From NCBI GenBank assembly GCA_009363875.1, contig CM018680.1, positions 15,881,608-15,945,607 of the forward strand: a stretch of DNA of 64,000 nt, written 5' to 3'. Source of the DNA: Mikania micrantha. Lineage: Eukaryota; Streptophyta; Magnoliopsida; Asterales; Asteraceae. Each line of letters opens with the position of its first letter. Positions within the stretch are counted from its first letter, which is position 1. Of the stretch, positions 47,409 to 59,799 are shown in pieces. The notes beneath the pieces were generated by a model, which searched no databases, was not told where the DNA came from, and saw only the letters and a program-made list of their open reading frames with translations. Both the position numbers and the translations under genes were made by a program.

Positions 47409-47413
47409 CTCAA

Positions 47414-48619
47414 TTTATAGTAAAATACAATTAACTGTATTCCCGAATATTCCGGCGAGAATCTCATAATCATGACCTAGTCTTTAGCTGTAACAACTAC
47501 CACGTCTATAACATTTATTTATGAGTTGCAACTCCACTTAAACGTCCATTAAACGCGCGTAACCGTTACTTTCAACTAAATCCCAAGTCTTTAGGACCAA
47601 TCTAGTCAATATGACCGTTTGAGACTTATTCTTCACTTGTAACTGTTATTTAGCATGTTCACCACGTTTTCTTTGACTTATCCCAACTTTTAGGGTAAAA
47701 TCAAATTCACAATAAGTTACCTGCAATACTAAGTCAAGCTATACAAAGAAAAAATCGATTAGTGATGTTAGTATTCAGGTTACTCAAGAATAGTTAGGAT
47801 TCCCGTATTCTAGATTATCCTCGGCTATCCTGAATCTCAGACCATAAAATTCACCCACAACAATACTATACACTAGCTTTTACATAAACAATATTATATA
47901 TATGTGGTTAAATCTTGCACCGATTGAGTTTCGTTACTTTAAGAATTTAGTTTTGTTATCTTTAAATTAATTTATTGTTTTTCAAATGTCTTTTTAAGAA
48001 TTTATTTAAAATCTTTTGATTTTTTTAATAAAAACATAAAATACTGCTTTAAAATATTTTTTTTTGATTTAATATTTATTAATGTAATTTCTTTCTTTAG
48101 TTTCAAAATTGAGTTTTGATTTACTTATTTTTTATGAATAGAATTTGTTTATCATTTTTATTAAATATTTTTTTATATATGTATTGGTAAACAAAAAATA
48201 CAAACAATAAATGTCAATTAATGATTAGGTAGATAGAGAATCTTGTATTTTACTTTTTCTAAATTTTAGAGAGCTAAGGCAAATTTATTGGTGTTTTTTA
48301 GTCAAACTATATTTAATTTTATTTAATGTAGTAGAGTAAGGTGTAATTGGAAAATAGAGTAGGGTGTGATTAGAAATACCCTTTTATAATTTATATTATA
48401 TATACTAATCTTATTCTATTACACGTAAACATTGATAGAGATTGATGTATAGTGACTGTTTCGTCTTTTAAGTGTTATCTTATGTTTTTTTCCTTTTTTT
48501 TCCTTTTCTTTTTAATGTTATTGTTTTTAGGTTATGCATATATTTATATTCAAGTTTCTTAATGTTGTTTTAAAAAAGAATCATATGTATGACATTCTCA
48601 GGTTTGAGTTTTTTAAAAA
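47414..48619. other. AT-rich DNA between the chromovirus and the viral remnant
   Basis: No coding frame or known repeat is seen. Long T-rich runs occur from about 47950 to 48560. Confidence 0.5.
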
Positions 48620-48703
48620 GAATTTACAGTTAGAGCAGATTGTGAAACAATAGTAAAATTCATAAAAAATGATCAAAGTAAAAATTGGTTGAGCAATAAA
48701 GCA
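48620..48703 (+). pseudogene. Inverted scrap of pararetroviral RNase H
   Basis: A short plus-strand frame starting EFTVRADCETIVKFIKND matches the RNase H segment encoded on the minus strand near 51210-51270, with a few substitutions, and then stops. A 27-bp direct duplication (TTGGTTGAGCAATAAAGCAG twice, near 48686 and 48715) follows. It is opposite in orientation to the main viral block. Confidence 0.75.
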
Positions 48704-48989
48704 GAATATATTTTTGGTTGAGCAATAAAGCAGAATAATAAAGCATAAAAATAATACAAGAACATAAATTTAAAACTTACTTGTAATTAGAGAGTTTAAG
48801 GAGAGGAAGAATTTCTTGAAGAATATTTGCAGCAGAAACTTTTTTTTTTATATTCAAGATATAATATGAAGCTCGGATAATAGGGAGTGTTTTTGGAAAT
48901 TGAATTGGAAGACGGAAGTGGATGATTTAGTGTGCCATAGAGAGATTGAAAGATTTCAAATATTATTGATATTTTTCGGTGTGTTTACA

Positions 48990-49220
48990 AATGAAAATCA
49001 GAGTGCCTTAAATAGGCATACAAAAGCTAACTAATCATTTACAATTGACGCTCTAGATTAAATCTACAAAAAGAACGGTTAAGATTAAAAGCTATACACA
49101 TTATTTTCTAAAAGTAAAAGTAAAAACAAAAGAAAAAGTAAAAGCAGATTCTGTCTGTCATCTGTAGATGCTTGCTATCTTCTTTTGTTTTTAATGTGTA
49201 TTCGTCATTGATGACGATGT
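48990..49220 (-). promoter_or_regulatory. Putative pararetroviral promoter
   Basis: The minus strand has CCTATTTAAGGCA (about 49005-49018), like the TATA box of caulimovirus transcripts. Two TGACG/CGTCA words lie about 190 bp upstream (49201-49218), similar to an as-1 element. It lies downstream of the transactivator frame, the place of the major promoter in caulimoviruses. Activity is not shown. Confidence 0.45.
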
Positions 49221-49223
49221 CTT

Positions 49224-51064
49224 CTAGAAATCCCTGTGTGTGTCTGGTATGCTGTCTATTGAATGTGGTGATCGTGGACGACTATTATCATCTTCTTTAT
49301 TGATAATGTGTTCTAACTCCAGATCTTCTCCTTCTCCAACGAATGGTAGAAGCATTTTCCAGTTTTCATGTGCAAAAATTTGTATATAATGTCCTTCTCC
49401 AATTAGAACATAATTTTGACATCTAAAACTTTCAGGCAATTTTGGAGTCTGTTGATATTTTCTATAGAATTCTGAGAATTTTTGTTTTTTATATGGGTCA
49501 TTATCTTCTTTTATCATATCACTAACCCATGGAAGATTCCCAAAATCAATATCACCAGTCACTGCTAGATCTTGTAAATAATGGTGTAAATACATTCTAT
49601 GGGATACAAAAATCCTCTTTCTAGCAGGTCTATAAGAATTTTCATTCAAATATAGGAAAGAAGAAAAGAATTTACAACCAATTATGGGATCTCTTGAATG
49701 TGTAGATATATTCCCAATAATTACTGTAAATTTTTCTCCAAATCTTTGTAGTAAATCTTCTGTTTTTCTGTTTAATCTGATTTCTAGATAATCAATCATA
49801 TCATAGTGGTAAAATTCAATTATCTCATCATCTGTTAAAGTTGTTGGGTAGAAAATTTGTAATAAAAGTAACTCCGTTGTTTTTCCTTCTTCAGTTCTTT
49901 CTATGGTTTTGACTCCTGTAATATCTCTATCATGTGTAAAAGCAATCTCTAGAATTTTTTGTTGTAATTTATGCAAAATTAGTGGAAATTCTGCACAAAT
50001 TTTTTGTGAAATAATTGCTTCAAATTCTAGAAATTTATCTGTCAGAGGCTTCATAGTTGTTTTCCAGGGTGTATCTATCATTCTGTATCTAAAAGCATCA
50101 AAACTCCTAGAATACCATTCAGAATTCCTGGAAGATTCTATATTTTTCTCAAATCTGTTTAATATCTGTGTATTTTTTGATTCTAATATTTTAAGTTGTT
50201 GCTTTAACAACTTATTTTTTATAGCAAGCTGTAGATTCTGTGTATCTTTATTACTCGTTATGAGCTTTTCTTGTAACTGTACAATTTCTTTTATAACTTG
50301 TTCTGGATTAGTCTTGGTTATATCCGAGAACGTTTGTACCTGTTCGGGTTCTATATAAAATGTTAGCCCAATGTTTTCCCTTGCAACTTTTAAAGCTTCG
50401 TTGAATGAACAAAAGCCTTTAAAGATTGGGTTTTGGCACTGTATATGTTTTGCCACTGTCTCCCATTTATTATAATTCCCAACTGTGTACCCCTAAATAT
50501 AACATAATGTGTATATTTGGGTTTCTGTATTCTTTCGGGATTTATAACTGTTTGCTCAGAGAAGTATATACTCAAAGCATTTAGAATCTATATTTTAAAC
50601 TTTGAGGCCTGTGGCATGGTTTGAATATGCCATAGGTTATCTAATAAACATTGCTGCTTATCAGTAAGCTTTATTTCTGTCATAGGAAGAAATTTTTTAA
50701 TAGGATCGTCACACCTTTGTAAAACATAATTCTCATAGGTTATACTAGAACGTTGTATAATTGCTGGAAATATAGTTGTTTTCTATGTATGCTGTAATTT
50801 TGGATAACTTGATCCAGGGAGATTTTTAAATATATTTGGTGTAATTGGTTCATAAGACTTTGTAGACATTGTAGGCCTTATCTGTTTATTTTTTCCACCA
50901 AATATAGATCCGGGTATCTGTATACTTGATCCAATTATGGATGCAGGTAGTTTTCTGTAACTTGTTGATGACTGTTATTTTTCTTCATCGGAAGAAATCT
51001 CCATTGGAGAAAGACTTCTTCTTGCCTTTATAAGTTTGCCTTTGCCTTTAGATTTCCTATCCAT
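49224..51064 (-). pseudogene. Caulimovirid transactivator/viroplasmin-like gene, broken
   Basis: The last part (50456-49224) is open for 410 codons. A YVIFRG...LGI motif and a GFCSFNEALKVAR segment on either side of a frame shift near 50480 resemble the conserved domain of the inclusion-body/transactivator protein. The probable start is the ATG at 51064, which overlaps the end of the polymerase frame, followed by a Lys/Arg-rich N terminus. In-frame stops near 50985, 50785 and 50590 and the frame shift inactivate it. The long C-terminal part has predicted coiled-coil character. This copy is an old genomic remnant. Confidence 0.65.
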
Positions 51065-52160
51065 TTATACAAAATAGTTTGTTTATATTTCTAGATAACA
51101 TATCTGCTATCTCATTATTCTTTCCTTTTATATGTTCAAAATTTATAGTATACCCCTGTCCTTGTATTATATTTTGTAAATTTACCCATCGAGTTTTATT
51201 TACCTTTTTACTTTGATCATTTTTTATGAATTTTACTATTGCTTCACAATCTGTTCTAACTGTAAATTCTTTTTGTAAAAATATTTTAAATTTTTCTGAA
51301 GAATTTATTAAAGCTTGTATTTCAAAATCTATGCTTATCCGGTTATTCTTTGATTTAAAGTTTCCACTGGAATAAGCACAAATTTTTTCTTCTGATTTTT
51401 GACTATATTTATTGGGTTTACTAAACAATACTGCTCCCCAACCTTCTTTACATCCATCTGTTTCTATTATATAATCTGTTACTAATGGTAATTCTAAGGG
51501 GTTAATTTCTTTTATTTTTTCTTTAATTTGTTCTATTATTTTAATATCTTCTTTATTAAAAAATCTTTGACCATTTTTTGTAGTTTTACTATATAATGGT
51601 CCTACTAATTTTGATAAATTTGGAATAAATTTTCTAGCATAATTTACTAGTTCTAAAAAAGCCTGTATTTGTTTTAAATTTTCAAATTTTTCTGGAAATT
51701 TTAAAATTTTTGTAGAAATATGTGATTGTAATTCTATTTTTCCATTTCCAATTTCTAATCCTAAAAAAGAAATATTTTTCTTAAATAACTCCATTTTTCT
51801 TTTTGATATAACTATACCGTGTGTTTTTATTTCTTCAAATACATGTTGCAGATGTTTTTCATGTTCCTGTACTGTTTCACTTGCAACTAAAATATCATCA
51901 ATGTACACTAAACAAAAATTATATTTTAAAAATATATTATCCATAAATCTTTGAAATATTGAAGGAGCGTTTTTTAGTCTAAAACTAAGAACATTCCATT
52001 CAAACTGTCCTTCTGAACATGTAAAAGCTGTCCATTTTTTAAAATCTTCTTCTAATTTTAACTGATTATATCCTGATTTTAGATCAAACTTTGAGAATAT
52101 CTTTTTCTTTTGTATTAATTGTATTAAGGTATCTTTATTTGGTATATTTATTTCATCTTC
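51057..52160 (-). pseudogene. Pararetroviral reverse transcriptase-RNase H, 5' truncated
   Basis: Open from about 52157 to the stop at 51057. RT motifs include SKFDLKSGYNQ, LKNAPSIFQRF and YIDDIL (catalytic Asp pair). RNase H is indicated by ETDGCKEGWGAV, RTDCEAIV and a NEIADMLSR end. The RT fingers region upstream is missing or scrambled (52160-52348), with a local duplication of TATAGTCCTTTA. Lack of an integrase and the AT-rich composition fit Caulimoviridae rather than a retrotransposon. Confidence 0.88.
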
Positions 52161-52347
52161 TGTTTATATTATCTTTTATAATTATTATATAATTCTTTTT
52201 ATTTCACTATTTTCTTACTCTTTTTATTTAACTATGATTTCTTATATTTCTAATTAATCCTTGTTCTACTTTCTGATTTTTTAAAATCTTCCTTATCATT
52301 AAAGGACTATATTCAATAAATTCTTCCTTATCTAAAGGACTATATTT

Positions 52348-52905
52348 CTAATTGTTATATCTGGATTTTTTTATTTTAAATTTGCATACATATGTTACTT
52401 TTGATTTTTTAATAACTTCACCTATTAATCCTATTCTTTCTAAATGTAATATCATTGGATGATTTATGCTAATTTTTATATCTTTTCCTTTTTCTAATTC
52501 ATGATTTAAAAATTCTGTTAATAATTTTGTTGTTTCATTTTGTAACGATTCTTTTCTTTGATTTGTTTTTAAAAATTTTAAACTCCCTTTTTCCCCTCTT
52601 TTTTCAGCAAATGTAGAAGTTTTTGTATATATTGAAGTTGGAAAACTATATATATGTTTACTTAGAGTTATAAAATTTTTTGTTATTGTTATCGATCCAT
52701 TTAATCCTAGAATGAAATTTAATCCTATCACAAAATCTTGAGATTTTATATGCTTTGGATTTATATTTATATGTGGTATGTCATATTTTATACTATATTT
52801 TCCTGAAAAGTCTAAAAACTATATTCCTACAGGTTCTAGATAATGTGTTATATTTATTAATCTATCTTCTGTTGTTCTTGTTATTAGCTTATCTTCAATT
52901 TATAT
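52348..52905 (-). pseudogene. Pararetroviral protease region, truncated
   Basis: The minus-strand frame is open for 127 codons from 52731 (IGLNFILGLNGSI is a retropepsin C-terminal motif). It can be followed upstream through one stop to a TTEDRLINITHYLEP segment. The active-site Asp motif was not found, so the N-terminal half is lost. It lies upstream of RT in the usual protease-RT-RNase H order. Confidence 0.6.
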
Positions 52906-54254
52906 ATATTATACAATTATTTTTAAAAAATTATAACTATAATATGTAAAAAAAAATAAGATTTTCTTACAATAACTTTATATTATTTTATTTATTAACT
53001 AATTTTATCTCAACTATAATCGGTTTATAAATTTTTCTGTATACATAGGACCTCGTTTTAATACAGCACATAGTATTTAAAATCTAAAAAACAGCCCTGC
53101 AATACAGTGATATTTACTTTTACTATAAAATGACAGTAGTATTTCCTTGCAAAATTTTATGGGTATTGAGTCTGGCTCCCTTTGTTTTCTTCCTAAAATC
53201 TACCGGCTCCATCAGAGTTTATTTTTCAAGCTCCGTCAATGTTCTTAGGGTTGAATCGAAACCGGTTGTTTAGGATTTGAAAACCCAAGAATTATAGAAT
53301 CGGTTTGGTTTGGGCCGGTTGCAAGTTTTTTTTTCAGTTACTAATTTAAAAAAATGAAACAATAATAAACATAAATGCATTTTTTTTATCATTTTTAATA
53401 GTTTCTCATACAAAAATACCCTTTTTTTAAAAAAATATTGTTGCGAATAGCTGTAGTCATCATATGCAAGTTATTCGTTAGTTTTGTCATGAAAATCCTT
53501 CTTCCACCTCTTACTCGTGTACTTTTGTTTTAACTTCAATTTCATATTCAAGACTTGTGACATCTTAAATTCATTGATTGTGTCGAAGTGATCTTTTAAG
53601 CAAATGCACATATAAACCATCTCCAGTGTGAGTCTTATTTTTCGTAACGATAAAACCCTGTCATTAAAAGAAAACACAGACTCTGAATCTACCGTAAAAG
53701 TTTGGACGGTTAATAAATCACAAGCCTTATTGGCTAGAATTGGAATATCGGTTTCCTTTCCTTTCTACAATGCCAAAAGACCTAAAGTGTGGTAATCATA
53801 TAAATGAAAACTAGACATAAAATTCATTCCATTATACCCCCTAACTCACTTGATAGGGTGTTACCCCGTTGTCGTTTTACAGTCTCATTTCGGACGGTAT
53901 TTAGCAAAGCCATGAGCAAGTCTCCTGTTTTGCTGCTGCCACTTGAGCATGATGTGCTTGGACCCGTTTGTATGTTTATGTTGAGCCCATATTTGTTTAA
54001 ATAAAAATTATACATAGATTTTAAGTAAAAGTTAAAAATCTTTTTTGCTGCATTTGAAAAATCTTATCATGTTTGTACATATTATATTTCATCTTTCAAA
54101 CCTTTAACTCCTGTAAAATTTAAAATTGTGTTTAAAGCAGAAACACAAGTAAACACAGATGATAGTTCTTGTAATTTTATAATTTTTTTCTTTTATTGAT
54201 TTTATCATATTTTTCAAACATTTTGGTTTTTGTTATCTAAGTTTTTTTTAATTT
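52906..54254. other. AT-rich DNA after the viral remnant
   Basis: No further viral domain or host exon could be read. GAATCGAAACCGGTT and TCGGTTTGGTTTGGGCCGG words near 53250-53325 resemble the interior of hAT-type miniature elements. Confidence 0.4.
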
Positions 54255-57200
54255 GTTGTTGTCACACCCCAGGCCGGCGGGAACGGATCGGGTTTTCCCG
54301 TCGGGCGGAAGGTTCCCGGGGCGCGATATCTTGAGTGATAATCAAATGATCAGATTGTTTACATAGCACATGATAAGTAAATGAGAAATGCTAACACATC
54401 CATGACATAGAATTACAAGATTAAATTACAATGTATCGTTCATAATTTAATCAAGTAAATCTACCAAAAAAAATCAATGTAACTATATCTTGTATCTGTA
54501 CAAGATATACAAAAGATGATTCATTGTTCTTGTCACCAAAAGCATGCAACACAAAATAAAGCTAGGTCTTCTAAAAGTCCACTAGCTTAATCCTTGCATG
54601 TATGTAGCTACACCTGTTCATCACCTGAGAAAACATGTATTTAAACAAAGTCAACACTAGGTTGGTGAGTTCATAAGTATGTTAGTTGAAAACCTTGATT
54701 TATTCACATGCACAATGACAATGTATGTTATGTTACTTGTATGTTGTATGTTCACCTGTTCACCCAATGGCTTCTCCCTAGTTGTATGTACAAGTGATGT
54801 GACACCCGATCAAGCATGCTTATATATAGGGCATACGAAAGGGTCAAGCCCAGACGCCATCCCACCACATGCTCAAACAAGTTTCACACTACTTGTAATA
54901 CAACTATGGATTTTCATTCTCATTTCTCATGTTTATCTCCTCTTTGATCACCTGTGTTCTCATGTATAGAATAATATAATGATAGCGTTGTAGTTATCAA
55001 ACCGAAGTATTGATAACCAATGTATATGTTAAGGATATTAGATTCTCAATCTGTTCCTTGTATTATTCTATATTTGTGGGGTTAACTGTTGTTTCACTTT
55101 TAAATATTAAAAGTGTTAGTTAACTGTTTGTAACGTAATCTCAATGCAACGTATAGAGCCCAAAAGGAGTCCATTGTGATCCTCACGTAATCAGATTACA
55201 ATGCACCCGATTCACCTCTATCCCGCCGTGTGATCTCAATGTCTTCATCGAAACTGTTACTAATAATATGACATGAGAGAAAATAAATTCCTTAGTCTAC
55301 TAGTCCACAGGTAACGATGGATGATGTACATCTGTGTTGTTGCTGATCTCAATGTGATTAACAAAGTTGAATAAGAGCTTGTCTTATTACGTTATGTTAA
55401 TCATGATACGAATGATATTGTCATCATGAAGTTACGTTATCATGACATCATTCGCTTGAACCCATATGCTCACCATAACATCCTTAAGCCGTATTAAGAA
55501 CAAGTCCTAATACCCTTAAGCAACGTATGGCGGTGAAGTACTCAATGCGATCATACTATCACATAGTATGTTTTTAAGGTGTAGACTAAGTGTCATAAGA
55601 AATTGACTTATCACACTTGATCCATTATGATGTGGAATGATATTAAGAAGATATTTTATCATCTAATCATTCATGTGTTGTGAAGTCTCACCATGTTTCA
55701 CTGTAGTAGTTCTCATTGTTTGTTTGTGTATGAATTGTCTCAATGTTTGCTCATGTATGAATAACTAAGGGTTGTAAGATATAATCCTACAACTATGTTA
55801 TTCAAATGTGTTGATGATTATGAAATTACATTATCATATTCATCTGAGTTTCCCTGTTATCTCATGATCATACAAGCATGCATACATGGATAAACGATAA
55901 TAAACAGTTTAATATTATCTAAATCAAAGTATATATAACATGTTAAACAAAACTTTTAAATAAATAAAAGTAAACATGTTTCTCAGCCCCGAGAGTTTAA
56001 AATCAGTTAAGATTAAAGTAAAAGGGGCATATGAACTCACCTTGTTATTGTAGGGTTGACTTAGCTTAAAAGAATGAAGACACGCGCTCCTTGATTGTAT
56101 TTGTTGTAATTTTCACGCTCCTGTATTGATTTCACATCGTTTGTACTTATAAGTATAAATTATATGAATTCGTGTGCATGTGTTTGTGTTATCCTCAACA
56201 TTGGTCGACACTCATCCGGCTTGGTTAGTATTCGACCCTTGCTTACTGATTAAAGATTATACTAACACTCAATTGATTTCAATTAAGTTTAGCATACTCC
56301 GTATGTTTTATTGCTTGACTTGAACACAACGTCTTCAAAATATGCAACCCTATTATTATTTTAGTCCATAACTACAATACTTGAATTTTTTTTTAGTTGG
56401 AAGTTATTATAAATATTTCACTCTTTATAAAGATTTAAATGAGTTGTCATTAAATGTATTTCTTGAACTCTTCCACTTTGTAACTTGGGTCGAATAACCA
56501 AGCCGAATTATATGATCAAATTGTTGAATTGAGTGATCTCCCCATGAACCGTGTATGTGTATTTAGACCGAGGTAATTTCAATTGGATCGTAACAAGGGA
56601 AATGGGCCAAAGAGTAAGGTTGGGCCGATTAAGGGCCACCATGGGCTGAATCGATACATGTTGGGCCTAATGGATCCTATTGAGCCGAAGGTTATTGATT
56701 TGGGCTTGGCCAAGTATCACGGCCAAGTTAATTGTCTTTGGGCCGAGTGGGATCAATTTAAGTCGACCATGGCTAGGTGGAATTTGGGCCATAATGGGCC
56801 GAAATAGAGGAATTAATTACTGGTCTTGTTGTTGGGCTCAAGCAATTTAGATGGCCGTAATAATGGATTTGGGCCGCATGTGGTCGACTGGTGATTGTTG
56901 GTGGTCAGCGAACCTTGGTGACATCTGACCAAAGGTTCAGTCATCTTGCTTCACAGGTTCGCCGGAGTTCGTATGGTTCGTGCGTTGATGGTTCTCCAAC
57001 CTTTGGGTTCGTGAGGTGATGGGTTCGGGGACATGAATCCGTGGTCAGCCAGGGTTCGGTGATGATGAACAGGGTTCGCCATAGGAAGGTTCGTCACTCC
57101 TGAAAGGTTCGGCCAGATCCCACTGGTTCGGCATGATTCGCAATGAATGAAAGGTTCGGCTGAGTGCATGTGGGTTCGTGAGTCACATGTGAGAAGCAAG

Positions 57201-58467
57201 AAGGTTCGGCCTACAGCACAGGGTTCGTTCCCGGCTCATGTTTAGTCAAGGTTCGGCCGATCTACAACTTCCAACGAACCTGTGTTGCTTGGCACCTTCA
57301 TCAACTTCGAATTTTTGTTGCGAGACCATGCCCATGATGATAGTGAGTGTAAATAGAGTTCTCTTGGTCGTGTGGTTCGAAATAAAAGAGGTTTAGAGCC
57401 GGTTGGAATTATGTGTTGCAACAAAGTGAAAAAAACCATATTTTTCGAAATCTTTGACGCATCATACCTCGTTTTTGGCTGGGTAAACCTCTAGATCTGC
57501 TGTACTTCTATGTAAAGGACATCAAGAGCTACACGTGGGTTCGAGAATCACTCAAATCCGTTGAGAAATGAAGAAGTTATGGGGTTTTGAAGGTGGTTAA
57601 TGGTGATGAAATGTGGTGGCCGGAAATTTGAGTTAGAGAGAGAGTGGAAATGTGTAAAATGAGAAAAACTCCCTCATTTAGTCTTTATATACTACGCGGG
57701 TATTCGGGTTCGTTTCGGTTGCTCGGTTCGCGTTTTCGTCGCGTATCCGGATTTTTACGCGTAATTGTTTGAAATAAATAAAAGGAGATTATTTAAATTA
57801 ATTGATGAGTTTCAAAATTGTAAAAATGTTAAATATTTTATTTTTATTAAATTAATTCCGTTCGTGTCGTGTTTTCGTTTTCGTTTCGTCGAATCGCGTC
57901 ACCATCGCGCGTATTCGTTCGAATCGTCATTCGAACGAACACGACGATGGTTTTGCTTTCCGACTTTTGTTTTCTACTTTTCAGTCATCATTTCAGAACG
58001 TGAAACTCACATATATGTTTGTGTGAATCGTCACCCACGCAAACACACTGTCAGTTCGTTATTCTGAAACAACACTGCAATTTTGTTTGAATTGTGTTTC
58101 CTCACAGTGGACTCAACTAAACATCCTGTTTTCACATTGTTTTCACATTGAATTGTCGGCCATCTGATTCCTGTCATCTATGGATATCAGATCGCAACCG
58201 ATTTGTTTCTGCTATTCACTTGAACACTGTTGTTTCTCATGATCTGTTGTGTTAACTGTACTTAAGTTTTCACTTAATACACACAACTAATGTTTCAAAT
58301 GTACGTTGTACTTACTGTATCTAAGTTTACACAAAATACATACAACGATTTCTTGTATTTAGGATTCTATTAATACAAGTACTGTTTACAATCACATATG
58401 TACACATAGTTACTGTTTGCAAGTACACGTACCGTACGGACTTGCCGGCCGGTCAGGTACTAGTTGT
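54255..58467 (-). mobile_element. Solo LTR, about 4203 bp, related to 15885-18920
   Basis: Starts TGTCACACCCCAGGCC at 54260. The right edge is placed at 58462 because gttgt then repeats the 5 bp before the start (54255-54259). The terminal bases there read CTA instead of CA, so that edge is tentative. Keeps the TATA word (near 57685), the CGAACC array (56900-57290) and the TGGGCC cluster (56600-56890) in the order seen in the young chromovirus, but the sequence has diverged. No internal region is attached. Confidence 0.7.
56600..57290 (-). repeat. TGGGCC cluster followed by GGTTCG array
   Basis: GGGCC words run from about 56604 to 56875, then about 17 GGTTCG hexamers from 56935 to 57255. This is the third independent LTR in the window with both arrays side by side. 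Confidence 0.8.
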
Positions 58468-59560
58468 CATAGTTGTCATTATATACAACTCCGAAAGTAC
58501 CAAACTACTAGTAGTATAGTAAACCGCTGATAATTTTGCAGTGGTGGATTTGAAAACATCAAGAAGATCGACTAGGTATTGAATATTCTCCCAACGCCTA
58601 TCCGAAATCTCTTTAACAACTCACAAAAAGACCTTACTTTTAACATGATTCCAAACCCATATGCAATACAAGTCTTGTATAAATGATTGAACCTCGTACC
58701 ATTTGGGACAGACAAACTAGACAAACATATGATTTTCAAAAGACAAACTAAAACAAACAAATGATAATGTATATTCATAGATATGAAAACAAGTGAATGA
58801 AACAAACGTATTGACATATTGCATCTATAAATAATGAGCGCGTTCATACAAAATAGTTACCTACACAACATGTGAGTTCTCATAGCCCCTTTTACTCTTT
58901 TGTTTTCAATCACAGGGTGAAACATGTATGACTTACTCTCTTTGCATAACACTTGTGAACTTAAATGACATTACTGTGTTGAAGCTAGACTTGCATTGAT
59001 CAGAACACATATTTATGGTAAACAATGATAACTATTGGCCCGGCTAGACCCATTGTTGGTTGAGTTGACTTAGGTCCTCTGAGGTGATTGTTTGCTACTT
59101 GAGCATTGTTATGAATGCTAAACTTGGTCAAACACATTTGGATAAAATATTGATCTGCTTGTTAATGTTTTCACATGTTATGTTCATGTAAAAGTAGTTG
59201 GTGAGCAATCATAGGTTTTCACACACCCAGAAATATTTTTTGTAGTTGACACTTGATTTTACATGTTTCAGGTAATGAGGAGAATTAGAGGAAGATAGAC
59301 TTACTTATTTTGGATATCATCACATAGGAAGCTTGGACTTAGCAAACTTAACTGGATCTTTTGGAAGATAGGATCTAGTTAACTTAGCTACATCTTTTGT
59401 GTATTTGATGTATGTGATTCATGATGAACATGATTTTTGTGTAAGTAATTTAAATGATTAAATGATATGTGATGATTCAAATTAGTTACCCATGAGCTTA
59501 TGAACAATCTTCACATTCGTTGTGACATCTGGATGTTCTACCGTCGGTTGGGATGTTACA
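58468..59560 (+). mobile_element. Probable LTR 3' fragment (tentative)
   Basis: From about 58860 the sequence follows the general pattern of these LTRs in plus orientation and ends GGGATGTTACA at 59560. The left part (58468-58860) is unassigned. No target duplication was found. Confidence 0.35.
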
Positions 59561-59575
59561 GTTTGTGTTTATGTC

Positions 59576-59606
59576 TATGTGTGTGTGTATGTATGTATGT
59601 ATGTAC
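59576..59606. repeat. (GT)n/(GTAT)n microsatellite
   Basis: A short TGTGTG run passes into four GTAT tetramers. Confidence 0.85.
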
Positions 59607-59799
59607 TCAAGCTTTTAACATAATTATAAATACTTTGTTTTTTGAACATATGTTTATTATTTAGAATAAATCAAAATTCAAATAAAGGTTTCATTTATTG
59701 AAATCGAGTAACCATTACATTTAAAAAATTGTTAAAGAAAATCTCAAAGATTACAACAAGCACTTGAAGAAAGACTGTCGTAAGAGAACTAAGAAGAGG

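Larger units (their letters stand above)
34625..47413 (-). mobile_element. Complete, young Ty3 chromovirus (Tekay/Del-like), 12779 bp
   Basis: The element spans 34630-47408 on the minus strand, with target duplication ctcaa at 34625-34629 and 47409-47413. It has two 3972-bp LTRs, an initiator-Met PBS, one gag-pol frame with a C-terminal chromodomain and a polypurine tract. Only two base differences between the LTRs were noticed (at LTR positions matching 34651/43458 and about 36361/45168), so insertion was very recent. Because each LTR is so long, they make up 62% of the element. The clade call rests on chromodomain type, single frame and long LTRs. Confidence 0.95.

Noticed and set aside
48700..52950. 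Interpreting the RT-RNase H block as a Ty3 retrotransposon
   Set aside because: There is no integrase, no LTR or target duplication, and a transactivator-like frame follows directly.
58572..58847. 91-codon minus-strand frame as a gene
   Set aside because: Composition is typical of AT-rich non-coding DNA and no motif or splice context is seen.
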